From: an uncultured Veillonella sp.
GTDB lineage: Bacteria; Bacillota; Negativicutes; Veillonellales; Veillonellaceae
NCBI GenBank assembly: GCA_934202095.1
Contig: CAKPXN010000027.1
Location: 1 to 19,250, forward strand
Direction: 5' to 3'
Length of the DNA stretch: 19,250 nt
Below, piece after piece: positions 1 to 7,082 of the stretch (position 1 is its first letter; each line of letters begins with the position of its first letter). A program made the translations under genes and the position numbers. Under the pieces are notes generated by a model. The model was not told where the DNA came from. It did no database searches and worked only from the letters and a program-made list of their open reading frames with translations.

Positions 1-193
1 TAACCTCATACTTCTTGGTATTAGGTGAGTGGCGGATGGCCTCTGCTTCATAAATTACTTAATTATAATAACAAATTGATTGGTGAAAGTCAACACCATT
101 CTTGTATTTTCTTATACATTTGTTATTACAACTCCTATAGTATAGCAAAGTTTATGCATCTTGTATAGGCAGTAACCGTTGCCGATATAGCCC

Positions 194-246
194 GAACAAT
201 AAATGCCCCAGTCTGAACAATAAGTAATACAGTCTAAACAATAAAT
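194..246 (+). repeat. Three phased direct repeats upstream of the transporter gene
   Basis: The core GAACAATAA (AAACAATAA in the third copy) begins at 194, 215 and 235, so the copies are 21 and 20 bp apart, about two helical turns. All three are in the same orientation and each is followed by A/G-T. They lie about 105-160 bp upstream of the best -10 box. Same-face spacing of this kind is typical of operators bound by response regulators or other activators, so an activator site for the downstream anion transporter is the natural inference. No regulator gene is in the window. Confidence 0.45.
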
Positions 247-327
247 GACGAGGTAAAAAGTATATCTAGTGAATATTTCCTCATAGACAGGTATACCCCT
301 TTATGTACATAATGATTATATACAGTA

Positions 328-356
328 TTAATATTACATATATAGTGCTGTATAAT
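328..356 (+). promoter_or_regulatory. Candidate promoter of the anion transporter gene
   Basis: A perfect TATAAT lies at 351-356. The hexamer 17 bp upstream (328-333, TTAATA) is a poor -35 box, which would suit activator dependence. The predicted transcript would start near 363, just before the ribosome binding site at 368-374, leaving a very short leader. The rest of 1-381 is AT-rich and non-coding apart from the phased repeats and a possible gene end at the left edge. Confidence 0.5.
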
Positions 357-381
357 GATAATCACAGAAAGGAGTGTTATT

Positions 382-1896
382 ATGAGTACAACAAGTACTA
401 CCAACACAACAAAACAAGCTACGGCTCCTCCGAAGGGTCGTACAACAGCTCAAAACATCGGACTTATTCTCGCATTTATTGTTTTAGGCGCCATTTTATT
501 ATTACCAACGCCTGAAACATTATCCACAGGCGGTCATCGCATGATCGGCATTCTCGCCTTTGCCATCATCCTATGGATGACATCGGCCGTATCCTATCCT
601 GTCAGTGCGACTATGATTACGGCCCTCACCGCTTTATTGCTTGGTTTTTCACCAAATCCTGAGGCGCCTGCTAAAATGATGGGTACCGCCAATGCATTAA
701 AGCTCATCATTTCTGGTTTTTCATCACCTGCTATGATCCTCGTTGGGGCCGCCATGTTTATCTCCGTGGCTATGCGCAAAACAGGACTTGATCGACGTAT
801 CGCCATGCTCGTTTTATCCAGCGTCGGCACCAAGGTAAGTCGCATTTACCTAGGCGTTATTATTACAGGCCTCATCCTTGCCTTCTTTGTGCCAAGTGCA
901 ACGGCCCGTATCGCTTGCCTTGCTCCGATTATCATCGGCATCGTTGAGAACTTAGGTATTGAACGTAAAAGCCGCGTTGCGGCCCTTCTCATGGTCGGTG
1001 CTGTACAAGCTGATACATTCTGGAACATTATGATTCAAACCGCAGCCGCGCAAAACCTTGTGGCCGTTGGATTCATGCAAACACAGATGAATACATCTGT
1101 TAGCTGGATTGACTGGCTCACAGCAGCTGCTCCATTTTCCATCATCATGATTATTATCGCCTACTTCTTAACACAAGCATTAATTAAACCAGAATTCAAA
1201 GAACTCGTTGGCGGCGATGTACAACTCGCTAAGATGCGCCAAGAAATTGGTCCTATGAGCACCGATGAAAAGAAACTCTTATGCATCTCTATCGGTTTAC
1301 TCGCATTGTGGGCTACAGGTGGTAAATTACATTCCATCGACACCACAACAACAACGATCATAGCGATTGCCCTATTCTTCTTCCCTAAAATTGGTATTAT
1401 GGATTGGAAATTCGCTCAACCAAACATCGACTGGGGTTCCATCGTTATGTTCGGTGCTGGTATCGGTCTCGGTACAGTTTTACTTAAAACAAAAGCGGCT
1501 ACATGGCTTGCTCAAGTATTCGTTAACGCATTCTCTCTAGAATCCGCGACCGTATTCTTGTTGATTGCCATCATGGCGGCATTCCTCATCGTAATCCACT
1601 TAGGATTTGCCTCTGCCACCGCCCTTTCATCAGCGATGATACCAATCGTTATCTCTATCGTTATGGGTCATAATGCAGAAGGACTCAACCCTATTGGCGT
1701 AACCATGATTATGCAATATGCCATCTGCTTTGGTCTAGTATTACCAGTAAACTCACCACAAGGTATGGTGGCTTACGGTACAGACACATTCGACGTAAAA
1801 ACATTTATGACAACAGGTATTCCTTTAACCATCATCGGCTATGTAATGATGCTCGTATTTGCACTTACATACTGGCACTGGATAGGGATAGCTTAA
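382..1896 (+). CDS. DASS/SLC13-family anion (di- or tricarboxylate) transporter
   Basis: Predicted inner-membrane permease of 504 residues with about a dozen hydrophobic segments, matching the divalent anion:Na+ symporter (DASS) family that moves succinate, malate, 2-oxoglutarate, citrate or sulfate. The ATG at 382 is chosen over the in-frame ATG at 355 because AAAGGAG (368-374) sits 7 bases before it. The two pseudo-symmetric substrate and sodium loops are recognisable: PSATAR at about residues 171-176 and LPVNSPQG at about 454-461. In well-studied members the first loop reads SNT; here the Asn is Ala, so ion or substrate use may differ. The first ~20 residues are Thr/Ser-rich and probably cytoplasmic. 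The gene stands alone and is the only + strand gene, ending in a terminator shared with thrS. A dicarboxylate role would suit a lactate/malate fermenter, but the substrate cannot be read from sequence. Confidence 0.85.
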   Translation: MSTTSTTNTTKQATAPPKGRTTAQNIGLILAFIVLGAILLLPTPETLSTGGHRMIGILAFAIILWMTSAVSYPVSATMITALTALLLGFSPNPEAPAKMMGTANALKLIISGFSSPAMILVGAAMFISVAMRKTGLDRRIAMLVLSSVGTKVSRIYLGVIITGLILAFFVPSATARIACLAPIIIGIVENLGIERKSRVAALLMVGAVQADTFWNIMIQTAAAQNLVAVGFMQTQMNTSVSWIDWLTAAAPFSIIMIIIAYFLTQALIKPEFKELVGGDVQLAKMRQEIGPMSTDEKKLLCISIGLLALWATGGKLHSIDTTTTTIIAIALFFFPKIGIMDWKFAQPNIDWGSIVMFGAGIGLGTVLLKTKAATWLAQVFVNAFSLESATVFLLIAIMAAFLIVIHLGFASATALSSAMIPIVISIVMGHNAEGLNPIGVTMIMQYAICFGLVLPVNSPQGMVAYGTDTFDVKTFMTTGIPLTIIGYVMMLVFALTYWHWIGIA

Positions 1897-1897
1897 A

Positions 1898-1981
1898 AGA
1901 AAAATCCCCTTATATATGAACTGCTACTATTAGATTATAAAATCTAAAGATAACTGTCCAATATATAAGAGGATTTTTTTA
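1898..1981. terminator. Bidirectional terminator between transporter gene and thrS
   Basis: The arms at about 1901-1917 (AAAATCCCCTTATATAT) and 1961-1978 (ATATATAAGAGGATTTT) pair with one bulge, enclosing a smaller 6-bp hairpin (TAGATT/AATCTA, 1931-1946). The + strand ends in a run of seven T. On the - strand the other arm also gives a T-rich tail. It lies directly after the transporter stop and 80 bp beyond the thrS stop, so it can serve both converging genes. Confidence 0.8.
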
Positions 1982-2061
1982 TACCAAATTATTATTGACC
2001 AAATATCGTTAAGTCCATCAAAAAATGATAGATAAATAATCAGATATCAACAATTATGTAA

Positions 2062-3972
2062 TTAGTTGCGTTCTTTAATTTCAATTTTAATGGAATTAAA
2101 GAATTCATCGAATGGAACTGTACCTAATTCGTCGCCACCGTGTTTACGTACGTTAACGGAATTGTCTTCCATTTCTTTATCGCCAACAACGAGCATGTAA
2201 GGAACTTTTTCCATTTGTGCTTGGCGGATTTTGTAACCAATTTTTTCGTTGCGGTCGTCTACTTCTACGCGAACATAGTCATGACGCATTTGTTTTGCCA
2301 ATTGATTAGCGTATTCCACGTGTTTTTCGGAGATAGGTAATACTTTCACTTGAACAGGCGCCATCCAAGTTGGGAATGCACCAGCATAGTGTTCAGTCAA
2401 GATACCGATGAAACGTTCCATGGAGCCAAAGCATGCACGGTGAATCATGATAGTACGATGTTTTTGACCATCTTCACCGATGTATTCTACGTTGAAGCGT
2501 TCAGGCAAGTTCATATCCAATTGGATAGTACCACATTGCCATGTACGGCCCAAGGAGTCTTCGATATGGTAATCAAGTTTAGGACCATAGAACGCACCGT
2601 CGCCAGGGTTGATAACATAATCGATGCCTTTTGCTTCGATAGCGTTACGCAATGCTTCTGTAGCTGCTTCCCAAATTGCATCATCGCCCATTGCATTGTC
2701 TGGTTTAGTAGACAATTCAACATGGTATTTCAAACCGAATTGGCTATAGATGCGGTCGAACAATTCGATAACTTTCATCAATTCGGATTGCATTTGTTCA
2801 GGCAACATGAATACGTGAGCATCGTCTTGTGTGAAAGCACGAACGCGGAACAAGCCGTGTAATGCGCCAGACAATTCATGGCGATGAACTAGACCAAGTT
2901 CTGCATAACGAAGTGGCAAATCACGGTAGGAATGCATTTCGTTTTGGTAAACCAAGATGCCGCCTGGGCAGTTCATAGGTTTAATTGCATATTCTTCGTC
3001 ATCAATGATTGTAGTATACATGTTTTCACGGTAATGATCCCAGTGACCAGATGTTTCCCACAAGTGTTTATTCAAGATGATTGGTGTGCGGATTTCATCA
3101 TATTCGAAATCATGATGTACTTCGCGCCAGAAGTTTTCCAATTCATTGCGAAGGGCCATACCTTTTGGCAAGAAGAATGGGAAGCCAGGGCCTTCTTCTT
3201 TGATAACGAACAAGCCAAGTTCTTTACCAAGTTTACGATGGTCACGTTTAGCCGCTTCTTCAAGCATGTGAAGGTATGCATCAAGTTCTTCTTTCTTTTC
3301 AAATGCAGTACCGTAGATACGTTGCAACATTTTATTTTTTTCATCGCCGCGCCAGTATGCACCTGCAATGCTTTGTAATTTGAAAGCTTTCACCTTACCA
3401 GTAGATGCAACGTGAGGACCTGCACAAAGGTCAGTGAAATCGCCTTGTGTATAGCAAGAAATCACAGCATCTTCAGGAAGGTCTTCGATTAATTCTACCT
3501 TGTAATCTTCGTTTTTAGATTTGAAGAACTCGATAGCTTCTTGACGAGGCATTACAGATTTAGTGATAGGCAAGTTTTCTTTTACAATACGGCTCATTTC
3601 CTTTTCGATTTTAGTCAAATCTTCAGGAGTTAATGTATGTTCCATATCGATATCGTAGTAGAAACCTTTATCGATAGCAGGACCGATAGCCAATTTTGCT
3701 TCTGGCCATAAGCGTTTAACTGCTTGTGCCATAACATGAGAAGCTGTATGGCGTAATGTGTGTTTACCACCATCTTCTTCAAATGTTAAGAATTCAACCT
3801 TGCTGCCATCAACAAGTTCTTCGCGAAGATCTGTCAATTCGCCATCTACATTTGCAGCTAACACTTTTTTAGCCAAGCTATTAGATAATAGTTTTACTGC
3901 TTCCCCAAGAGTAGTGCCAGCAGCGTATTCCTTTGCACTACCATCAGGTAAAATAATTTTTACATCTGCCAT
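2062..3972 (-). CDS. thrS: Threonyl-tRNA synthetase
   Basis: Cytoplasmic class II synthetase that charges tRNA(Thr). The 636-residue length is usual for the family. The start is the ATG at 3972: GGAGG (3981-3985) is 8 bases upstream, whereas the longer reading frame would need a TTG inside that site. In order: an N-terminal TGS domain (about residues 1-62), the editing domain with the HTASH metal-site motif and the later CAGPH segment, then the catalytic core with MNCPGG (zinc-binding Cys), motif 2 (FRVRAFTQDDAH) and motif 3 (GSMERFIGIL), and a C-terminal anticodon-binding domain. All key motifs are intact. Expression is controlled by a T-box leader immediately upstream. The gene is monocistronic: it has its own leader and ends at the bidirectional terminator. 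Confidence 0.98.
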   Translation of the reverse strand: MADVKIILPDGSAKEYAAGTTLGEAVKLLSNSLAKKVLAANVDGELTDLREELVDGSKVEFLTFEEDGGKHTLRHTASHVMAQAVKRLWPEAKLAIGPAIDKGFYYDIDMEHTLTPEDLTKIEKEMSRIVKENLPITKSVMPRQEAIEFFKSKNEDYKVELIEDLPEDAVISCYTQGDFTDLCAGPHVASTGKVKAFKLQSIAGAYWRGDEKNKMLQRIYGTAFEKKEELDAYLHMLEEAAKRDHRKLGKELGLFVIKEEGPGFPFFLPKGMALRNELENFWREVHHDFEYDEIRTPIILNKHLWETSGHWDHYRENMYTTIIDDEEYAIKPMNCPGGILVYQNEMHSYRDLPLRYAELGLVHRHELSGALHGLFRVRAFTQDDAHVFMLPEQMQSELMKVIELFDRIYSQFGLKYHVELSTKPDNAMGDDAIWEAATEALRNAIEAKGIDYVINPGDGAFYGPKLDYHIEDSLGRTWQCGTIQLDMNLPERFNVEYIGEDGQKHRTIMIHRACFGSMERFIGILTEHYAGAFPTWMAPVQVKVLPISEKHVEYANQLAKQMRHDYVRVEVDDRNEKIGYKIRQAQMEKVPYMLVVGDKEMEDNSVNVRKHGGDELGTVPFDEFFNSIKIEIKERN

Positions 3973-4020
3973 TTTAATTTCCTCCAATTTATGAACTAGG
4001 ATAGACTCAATTTTAGTAAT

Positions 4021-4061
4021 AAAAAAAGACCCTCTATCCCTACCAACAAGGGACGAAGATC
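4021..4061 (-). terminator. Regulated terminator of the thrS T-box leader
   Basis: The - strand reads GATCTTCGTCCCT, a short loop, then AGGGATAGAGGGTC followed by seven T (4027-4021). The arms pair with a few G-U or mismatched positions. The CGTCCCT part is the strand that would otherwise pair with the T-box AGGG in the antiterminator, giving the usual mutually exclusive switch about 50 bases before the thrS start. Confidence 0.9.
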
Positions 4062-4278
4062 ATTCGCGGTTCCACCCTAGTTAATTCACCGCATCACAAG
4101 GATACAGTTCATTCACTTCATTAAGCCCGATAACGGTGGCTGCCGTATTTACCTACTTTAAGTTCGACAAATCAGTTTAAAGGGGGTAACTCAAATATAT
4201 GTGTAAGGCATTTCCAGCATCTGCCTCTCTCTGGTACACAGGGATATGAGAATCATGTCCTTTGCATCACTTTTACTA
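4021..4278 (-). promoter_or_regulatory. T-box leader (riboswitch) of thrS
   Basis: On the - strand the canonical T-box AGGGTGGAACCGCG is found at 4078-4065. Upstream lies a stem I with the AG-rich bulge and the apical GCTGGAA-like loop (around 4210-4235). Arms AAAGG/CCTTT and CTCA/TGAG frame an internal loop holding ACC at 4187-4185, a threonine codon, which I take as the specifier. Uncharged tRNA(Thr) would pair there and at the T-box bulge, stabilise the antiterminator and allow thrS transcription. The specifier assignment comes from hand folding; the T-box itself is unambiguous. Confidence 0.95.
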
Positions 4279-4282
4279 AGAT

Positions 4283-4311
4283 ATCTTATCATAGGTACTA
4301 AAAAATTTCAA
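4283..4311 (-). promoter_or_regulatory. Candidate thrS promoter
   Basis: On the - strand TTGAAA (4311-4306) is followed, after a 17-bp spacer, by TAAGAT (4288-4283). Initiation would fall near 4276, right at the start of T-box stem I. The nearest 28-bp palindrome is centred about 33 bp upstream of the -35 box. Confidence 0.55.
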
Positions 4312-4328
4312 CTATATAAGTACCTCCT

Positions 4329-4357
4329 AAAAAATAGAACAGGCCTGTTCTATTTTT
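4329..4357 (-). terminator. Likely terminator of the secreted-protein transcript (repeat unit 1)
   Basis: Transcribed from the right, the perfect palindrome forms a 12-bp stem around a GGCC loop with an A-tract on the 5' side and six U at the 3' end, an intrinsic-terminator form. It would end transcription from the trmR-to-secreted-protein cluster before the thrS promoter. The same symmetry could work in the other direction. Units 2 and 3 give weaker hairpins. An operator role for a dimeric regulator is the alternative. Confidence 0.6.
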
Positions 4358-4473
4358 AAACACACCCTATTAGTACATCCCAAAATTAGTACAGGCCTGT
4401 TCTATTTCTAAACACACTCTATTAGTGCGTCCCCAAATTAGAACAGGCCTGTAGTATTTTTAAAAACTACCTA
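4330..4473. repeat. Three-copy 52-bp tandem repeat with GGCC-centred palindromes
   Basis: Units begin at 4337, 4389 and 4441, exactly 52 bp apart. Units 1 and 2 differ at 6 of 52 positions by my alignment; unit 3 is more diverged and incomplete. Each has the palindrome core ACAGGCCTGT. In the first copy it extends to a perfect 28-bp palindrome (4330-4357, half-site AAAAATAGAACAGG). The other two have arm mismatches. The CTATTA block of units 1 and 2 aligns with the CTATTT in unit 3 that contains the stop codon of the secreted-protein gene (4471-4473), so the array looks like duplication of that gene's end plus its terminator. Confidence 0.9.
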
Positions 4474-5463
4474 TTTACGTTCAAAGTGCGCAGATAGCAT
4501 GGATCCAATTACTTTTTCAATTTTAGAGTTTGTAATGTCTGGACCCTTGAATAGGATCAACATTACGTCGTCGGAATTGTCTTGTTTAGATACCATCAAG
4601 ACGCCACTACCACGTGCACCATTATCGTCGTAGTCTTTTGCAACGATAACCATGTTGAGGTAATGGTCTTTCATGTATGTGTAAACTTTGCTTTGTTTAG
4701 CGGAGTTACCGATGCTGCTCGCCATGCCCATAGCACGGTTGAATACGATAGCATTCGCATTGTGCGGGTTGTTGCGAAGTTGTTGTTTTTCTTCATCGTT
4801 TAGTGGCAATAGGTTAACCATCATGGATTCGCCCATGCGGCCACGAAGCATAGCTGGCATTGTTTCACGCACGTCTGCAGGAATGTCGTTGCTAGGGTTG
4901 AGTTTCAAGTCCTTAGGCACGGTCATGTACAATGTACCCTTGCTGTTTTGGCCTTGTACGGTTTTACTATTGTCGATAGCTCCCATTGTGAAAGTATCTT
5001 TAATGATTTCCATTTGTACGCCCAATGGTTTTTCAGGTACACCGCGGCTAGCCACTTGAATATCGCCAGATTTTGTTTTCTTAATTGTTTCCACCGACCA
5101 AGTTGCACCTGGTTTGCCTTCATCGCTAGGAGATGTCAATGCAGCAGGCACTTCTTTAGCACCTGTAAATACATAGGTTTGTGCTGGCACAATTGTATCA
5201 GGAGCACCGGACTTATTGAATACGGCACCATATAATACATTTGGCACAACAGTAGAACCAATATTCAAATTATTGTTTTCTTGGCTTTCAACATCAAAGT
5301 TAATATTGCCAGCAAATGTTACATCTGGATTGTGGTTAATCACAACAACAGTACCTGGTTGTGGGATCATAACAGGACCGTTTGGCGCCGCAAAAGCAGC
5401 TGTTGCCATGGAGGCACCAAGTGCTGTTAAGACGAATGCGCGTTTTAATACATTACATTTCAT
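4471..5463 (-). CDS. Secreted protein of unknown function
   Basis: I do not recognise a family. The 330-residue product begins with a clear signal peptide: Lys/Arg-rich start, hydrophobic core (about residues 9-22), and cleavage likely after AFA at residue 25, giving a mature N-terminus APNGP. It is therefore probably periplasmic or exported; no lipobox Cys, later membrane segment or anchor is seen. The mature part has no internal Cys and mixes beta-rich stretches (VVVINHN, FAGNINFDVES) with a helical C-terminal third ending SKIEKVIGSMLSAHFERK. The ATG at 5463 is chosen because GAGGAG (5470-5475) precedes it; the longer frame needs a TTG within that site. It lies 46 bp after the DUF4911 gene in the same direction with no clear promoter between, so it may be the last gene of that cluster. 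Its stop codon lies inside the 52-bp repeat array. Confidence 0.85.
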   Translation of the reverse strand: MKCNVLKRAFVLTALGASMATAAFAAPNGPVMIPQPGTVVVINHNPDVTFAGNINFDVESQENNNLNIGSTVVPNVLYGAVFNKSGAPDTIVPAQTYVFTGAKEVPAALTSPSDEGKPGATWSVETIKKTKSGDIQVASRGVPEKPLGVQMEIIKDTFTMGAIDNSKTVQGQNSKGTLYMTVPKDLKLNPSNDIPADVRETMPAMLRGRMGESMMVNLLPLNDEEKQQLRNNPHNANAIVFNRAMGMASSIGNSAKQSKVYTYMKDHYLNMVIVAKDYDDNGARGSGVLMVSKQDNSDDVMLILFKGPDITNSKIEKVIGSMLSAHFERK

Positions 5464-5509
5464 TATTATTCTCCTCAATTTGGATAATTCTCTAATCGAT
5501 GTTAATGAA

Positions 5510-5839
5510 CTATAGGTCTAAAGTAACCTCTGGCAAGCGCGATAAGATTTCGATGGCTAGACTGCGCGTATCAGGGGTGCAACGCACCATGCAGCGCCCC
5601 GTTTTATCCACGCTAGTCATAACACCTACGTATTCATAGCCCTCTAAGATACGATTGACATAATTTGTATGTTTCGGATCTATGTGAAAGTACAAATACC
5701 CTTCTTCTCCTGTGCCGCTATACTCAGGTGGTTCATGAAAACCAGCCAGTGAACGGGATGGCATTAAAGGTTCTGCATTACATACTGCCTGTTTTAAGTC
5801 ATTATGCGTAGCATTAGCATCAGTATGTGTATTTACCAT
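5510..5839 (-). CDS. DUF4911 domain protein
   Basis: Small 109-residue protein. The C-terminal two-thirds (about residues 47-109, from YLYFHIDPKHTNYVNRILEGYEYVGV to SRLPEVTLDL) matches what I know of DUF4911, a short domain of unknown function in Firmicutes; the N-terminal ~40 residues look unstructured. Its ATG comes one base after the stop of the U32 gene, with no strong ribosome binding site, so it is very likely translated by coupling to that gene. This tight link suggests a role near the U32 protein or tRNA modification, but that is only inference. It may instead be a small DNA/RNA- or ligand-binding domain; no catalytic motif is visible. Confidence 0.8.
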   Translation of the reverse strand: MVNTHTDANATHNDLKQAVCNAEPLMPSRSLAGFHEPPEYSGTGEEGYLYFHIDPKHTNYVNRILEGYEYVGVMTSVDKTGRCMVRCTPDTRSLAIEILSRLPEVTLDL

Positions 5840-5840
5840 G

Positions 5841-7082
5841 TTACTCTGCTTTCACCTTGCACTCACGGCGCATCATGGAGAATGGTTCCAATTTTGTATC
5901 CATATACAAACGAACCTTCATTTGCGCATGAGGTGCTACATCGATAGGATTGCCATCTTCGTCTGTCATTTTTTCGATAACAGCCTCTACGAGTTCACCC
6001 TTAGGTTGGCAGAATTCTACCTTATCGCCTACCTTGAAATTGTTGCGTTGTTCAAGGTCCACATATTTTTCCTCATCATTATAACCAAGTACTAAACCGA
6101 TGAAATCATGGGTTTGGGTATTCGTAGATTTGCCGTAGTTTTGTGCGCTTTCATCAGGACGACCATTTGCAAAGCCGTCCGTGTAAGGGCGGTGAGAAAT
6201 TTTTTCTAATTCAGCAATCCATTCTGGACGAACGTACCAGTTTTCACGTTCTTTCAAATACGTATCAATAGCCGTACGGTACACCTTAGCCACCGTTGCA
6301 CAATAGTGAACGGATTTCATGCGGCCTTCGATTTTAAGGCTGTCGATGCCTGCTTCGTACAATTCTGGAATGCGGTGAATGAGGCATAAATCCTTGGAGT
6401 TAAAGATGTATGTACCATGTTCATCTTCTTCGATTGGATAATATTCACCAGGACGATTGGACTCTACAATGCTATATTTCCAGCGGCAAGATTGAGAGCA
6501 TTGACCGCGGTTGGCGTCGCGTGTGCCTGTCATGTAGTTAGACAATAGGCAACGGCCAGAATAAGAAATACACATGGAGCCATGTACGAAGGATTCGATT
6601 TCGATATCCACATGCTCCTTCATCTCTTTAAGATCTGCTACAGATACTTCGCGAGCCGCTACGACGCGAGCTGCGCCAAGCTCTTTCCACATTTGCACTG
6701 TATGCCAGTTCGTTGTAGATGCTTGTGTACTTACATGAAGTTCAAGGCCTGGTGCCACGCGTTTAGCCAAGCTAAAGATACCCATATCAGCTACGATAAT
6801 CGCATCGACACCGATACTTTCAAGAAATTTCAAATAGTCCTCAAGACCCTCAAAGTCCTCATTATGAGGAATAATATTACATGTAACGTGGATTTTCTTA
6901 CCATGTTCATGTACAAATTGAACGGCTTCCTTCAATTCTTCGTCGGAAAAATTGGAGTTACCAGCACGCAAACCAAATCGTTTGCCTGCACAATAAACGG
7001 CATCCGCACCATAGCGAATGGCCATTTTTAACTTGTCCAAATTACCTGCTGGACAAAGCAATTCCATAAAATGATCTGCCAT
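5841..7082 (-). CDS. trhP: U32 family protein, probable tRNA hydroxylation protein TrhP
   Basis: Annotated classically as peptidase U32. Family members TrhP/YegQ and B. subtilis YrrN/YrrO are needed to make 5-hydroxyuridine at tRNA position 34 from prephenate-linked chemistry. The 413-residue product has the U32 signature ESFVHGSMCISYSGRCLLS (about residues 163-181). Cys171, Cys178, Cys195 and Cys199 (with Cys233 further on) are candidate iron-sulfur ligands; an N-terminal TIM-barrel-like region precedes them and a C-terminal beta-barrel-like region follows. The start is ATG 7082, which overlaps the trmR stop as TAATG; AAAGGA lies 11 bases upstream. B. subtilis has two adjacent U32 genes here, this window has one. 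Being next to trmR argues for the tRNA role over collagenase or protease activity, and it is long enough to be the YrrO-type protein. Confidence 0.88.
   Translation of the reverse strand: MADHFMELLCPAGNLDKLKMAIRYGADAVYCAGKRFGLRAGNSNFSDEELKEAVQFVHEHGKKIHVTCNIIPHNEDFEGLEDYLKFLESIGVDAIIVADMGIFSLAKRVAPGLELHVSTQASTTNWHTVQMWKELGAARVVAAREVSVADLKEMKEHVDIEIESFVHGSMCISYSGRCLLSNYMTGTRDANRGQCSQSCRWKYSIVESNRPGEYYPIEEDEHGTYIFNSKDLCLIHRIPELYEAGIDSLKIEGRMKSVHYCATVAKVYRTAIDTYLKERENWYVRPEWIAELEKISHRPYTDGFANGRPDESAQNYGKSTNTQTHDFIGLVLGYNDEEKYVDLEQRNNFKVGDKVEFCQPKGELVEAVIEKMTDEDGNPIDVAPHAQMKVRLYMDTKLEPFSMMRRECKVKAE

Noticed and set aside
1..53. Possible end of a + strand gene (frame ending TAA at 51-53), or an open - strand frame running off the left edge
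   Set aside because: Only 16 codons of the + frame are visible, too few to identify. The - strand frame starting at ATG 51 has no ribosome binding site and another - strand frame that reads well has no start codon. It cannot be called without the sequence to the left.
355..381. Upstream start of the transporter at 355
   Set aside because: The longer N-terminus has no ribosome binding site, and it overlaps the -10 box of the predicted promoter. The ATG at 382 has AAAGGAG at proper spacing.
2140..2862. Long + strand open frames inside thrS, and similar ones inside alaS, hyaB and the U32 gene
   Set aside because: They overlap well-supported genes on the other strand, have no ribosome binding sites and read as unlikely, Cys/Phe-rich protein, as expected from reverse complements of the coding sequence.
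3973..3987. Longer thrS frame starting at 3987
   Set aside because: It would start with TTG inside the GGAGG site; ATG 3972 fits the family start MADVKI and the site spacing.
4279..4329. Short frame after the - strand AGGAGG-like site near 4322-4328, read as a leader peptide
   Set aside because: It would start at a TTG and have only about 11 codons, overlapping the thrS promoter. With the T-box present there is no need for a leader peptide, and codon content gives no support.
4337..4460. 52-bp repeats as a CRISPR array
   Set aside because: The copies are adjacent without unique spacers, and the variable parts are alignable between units, so they are tandem duplications.
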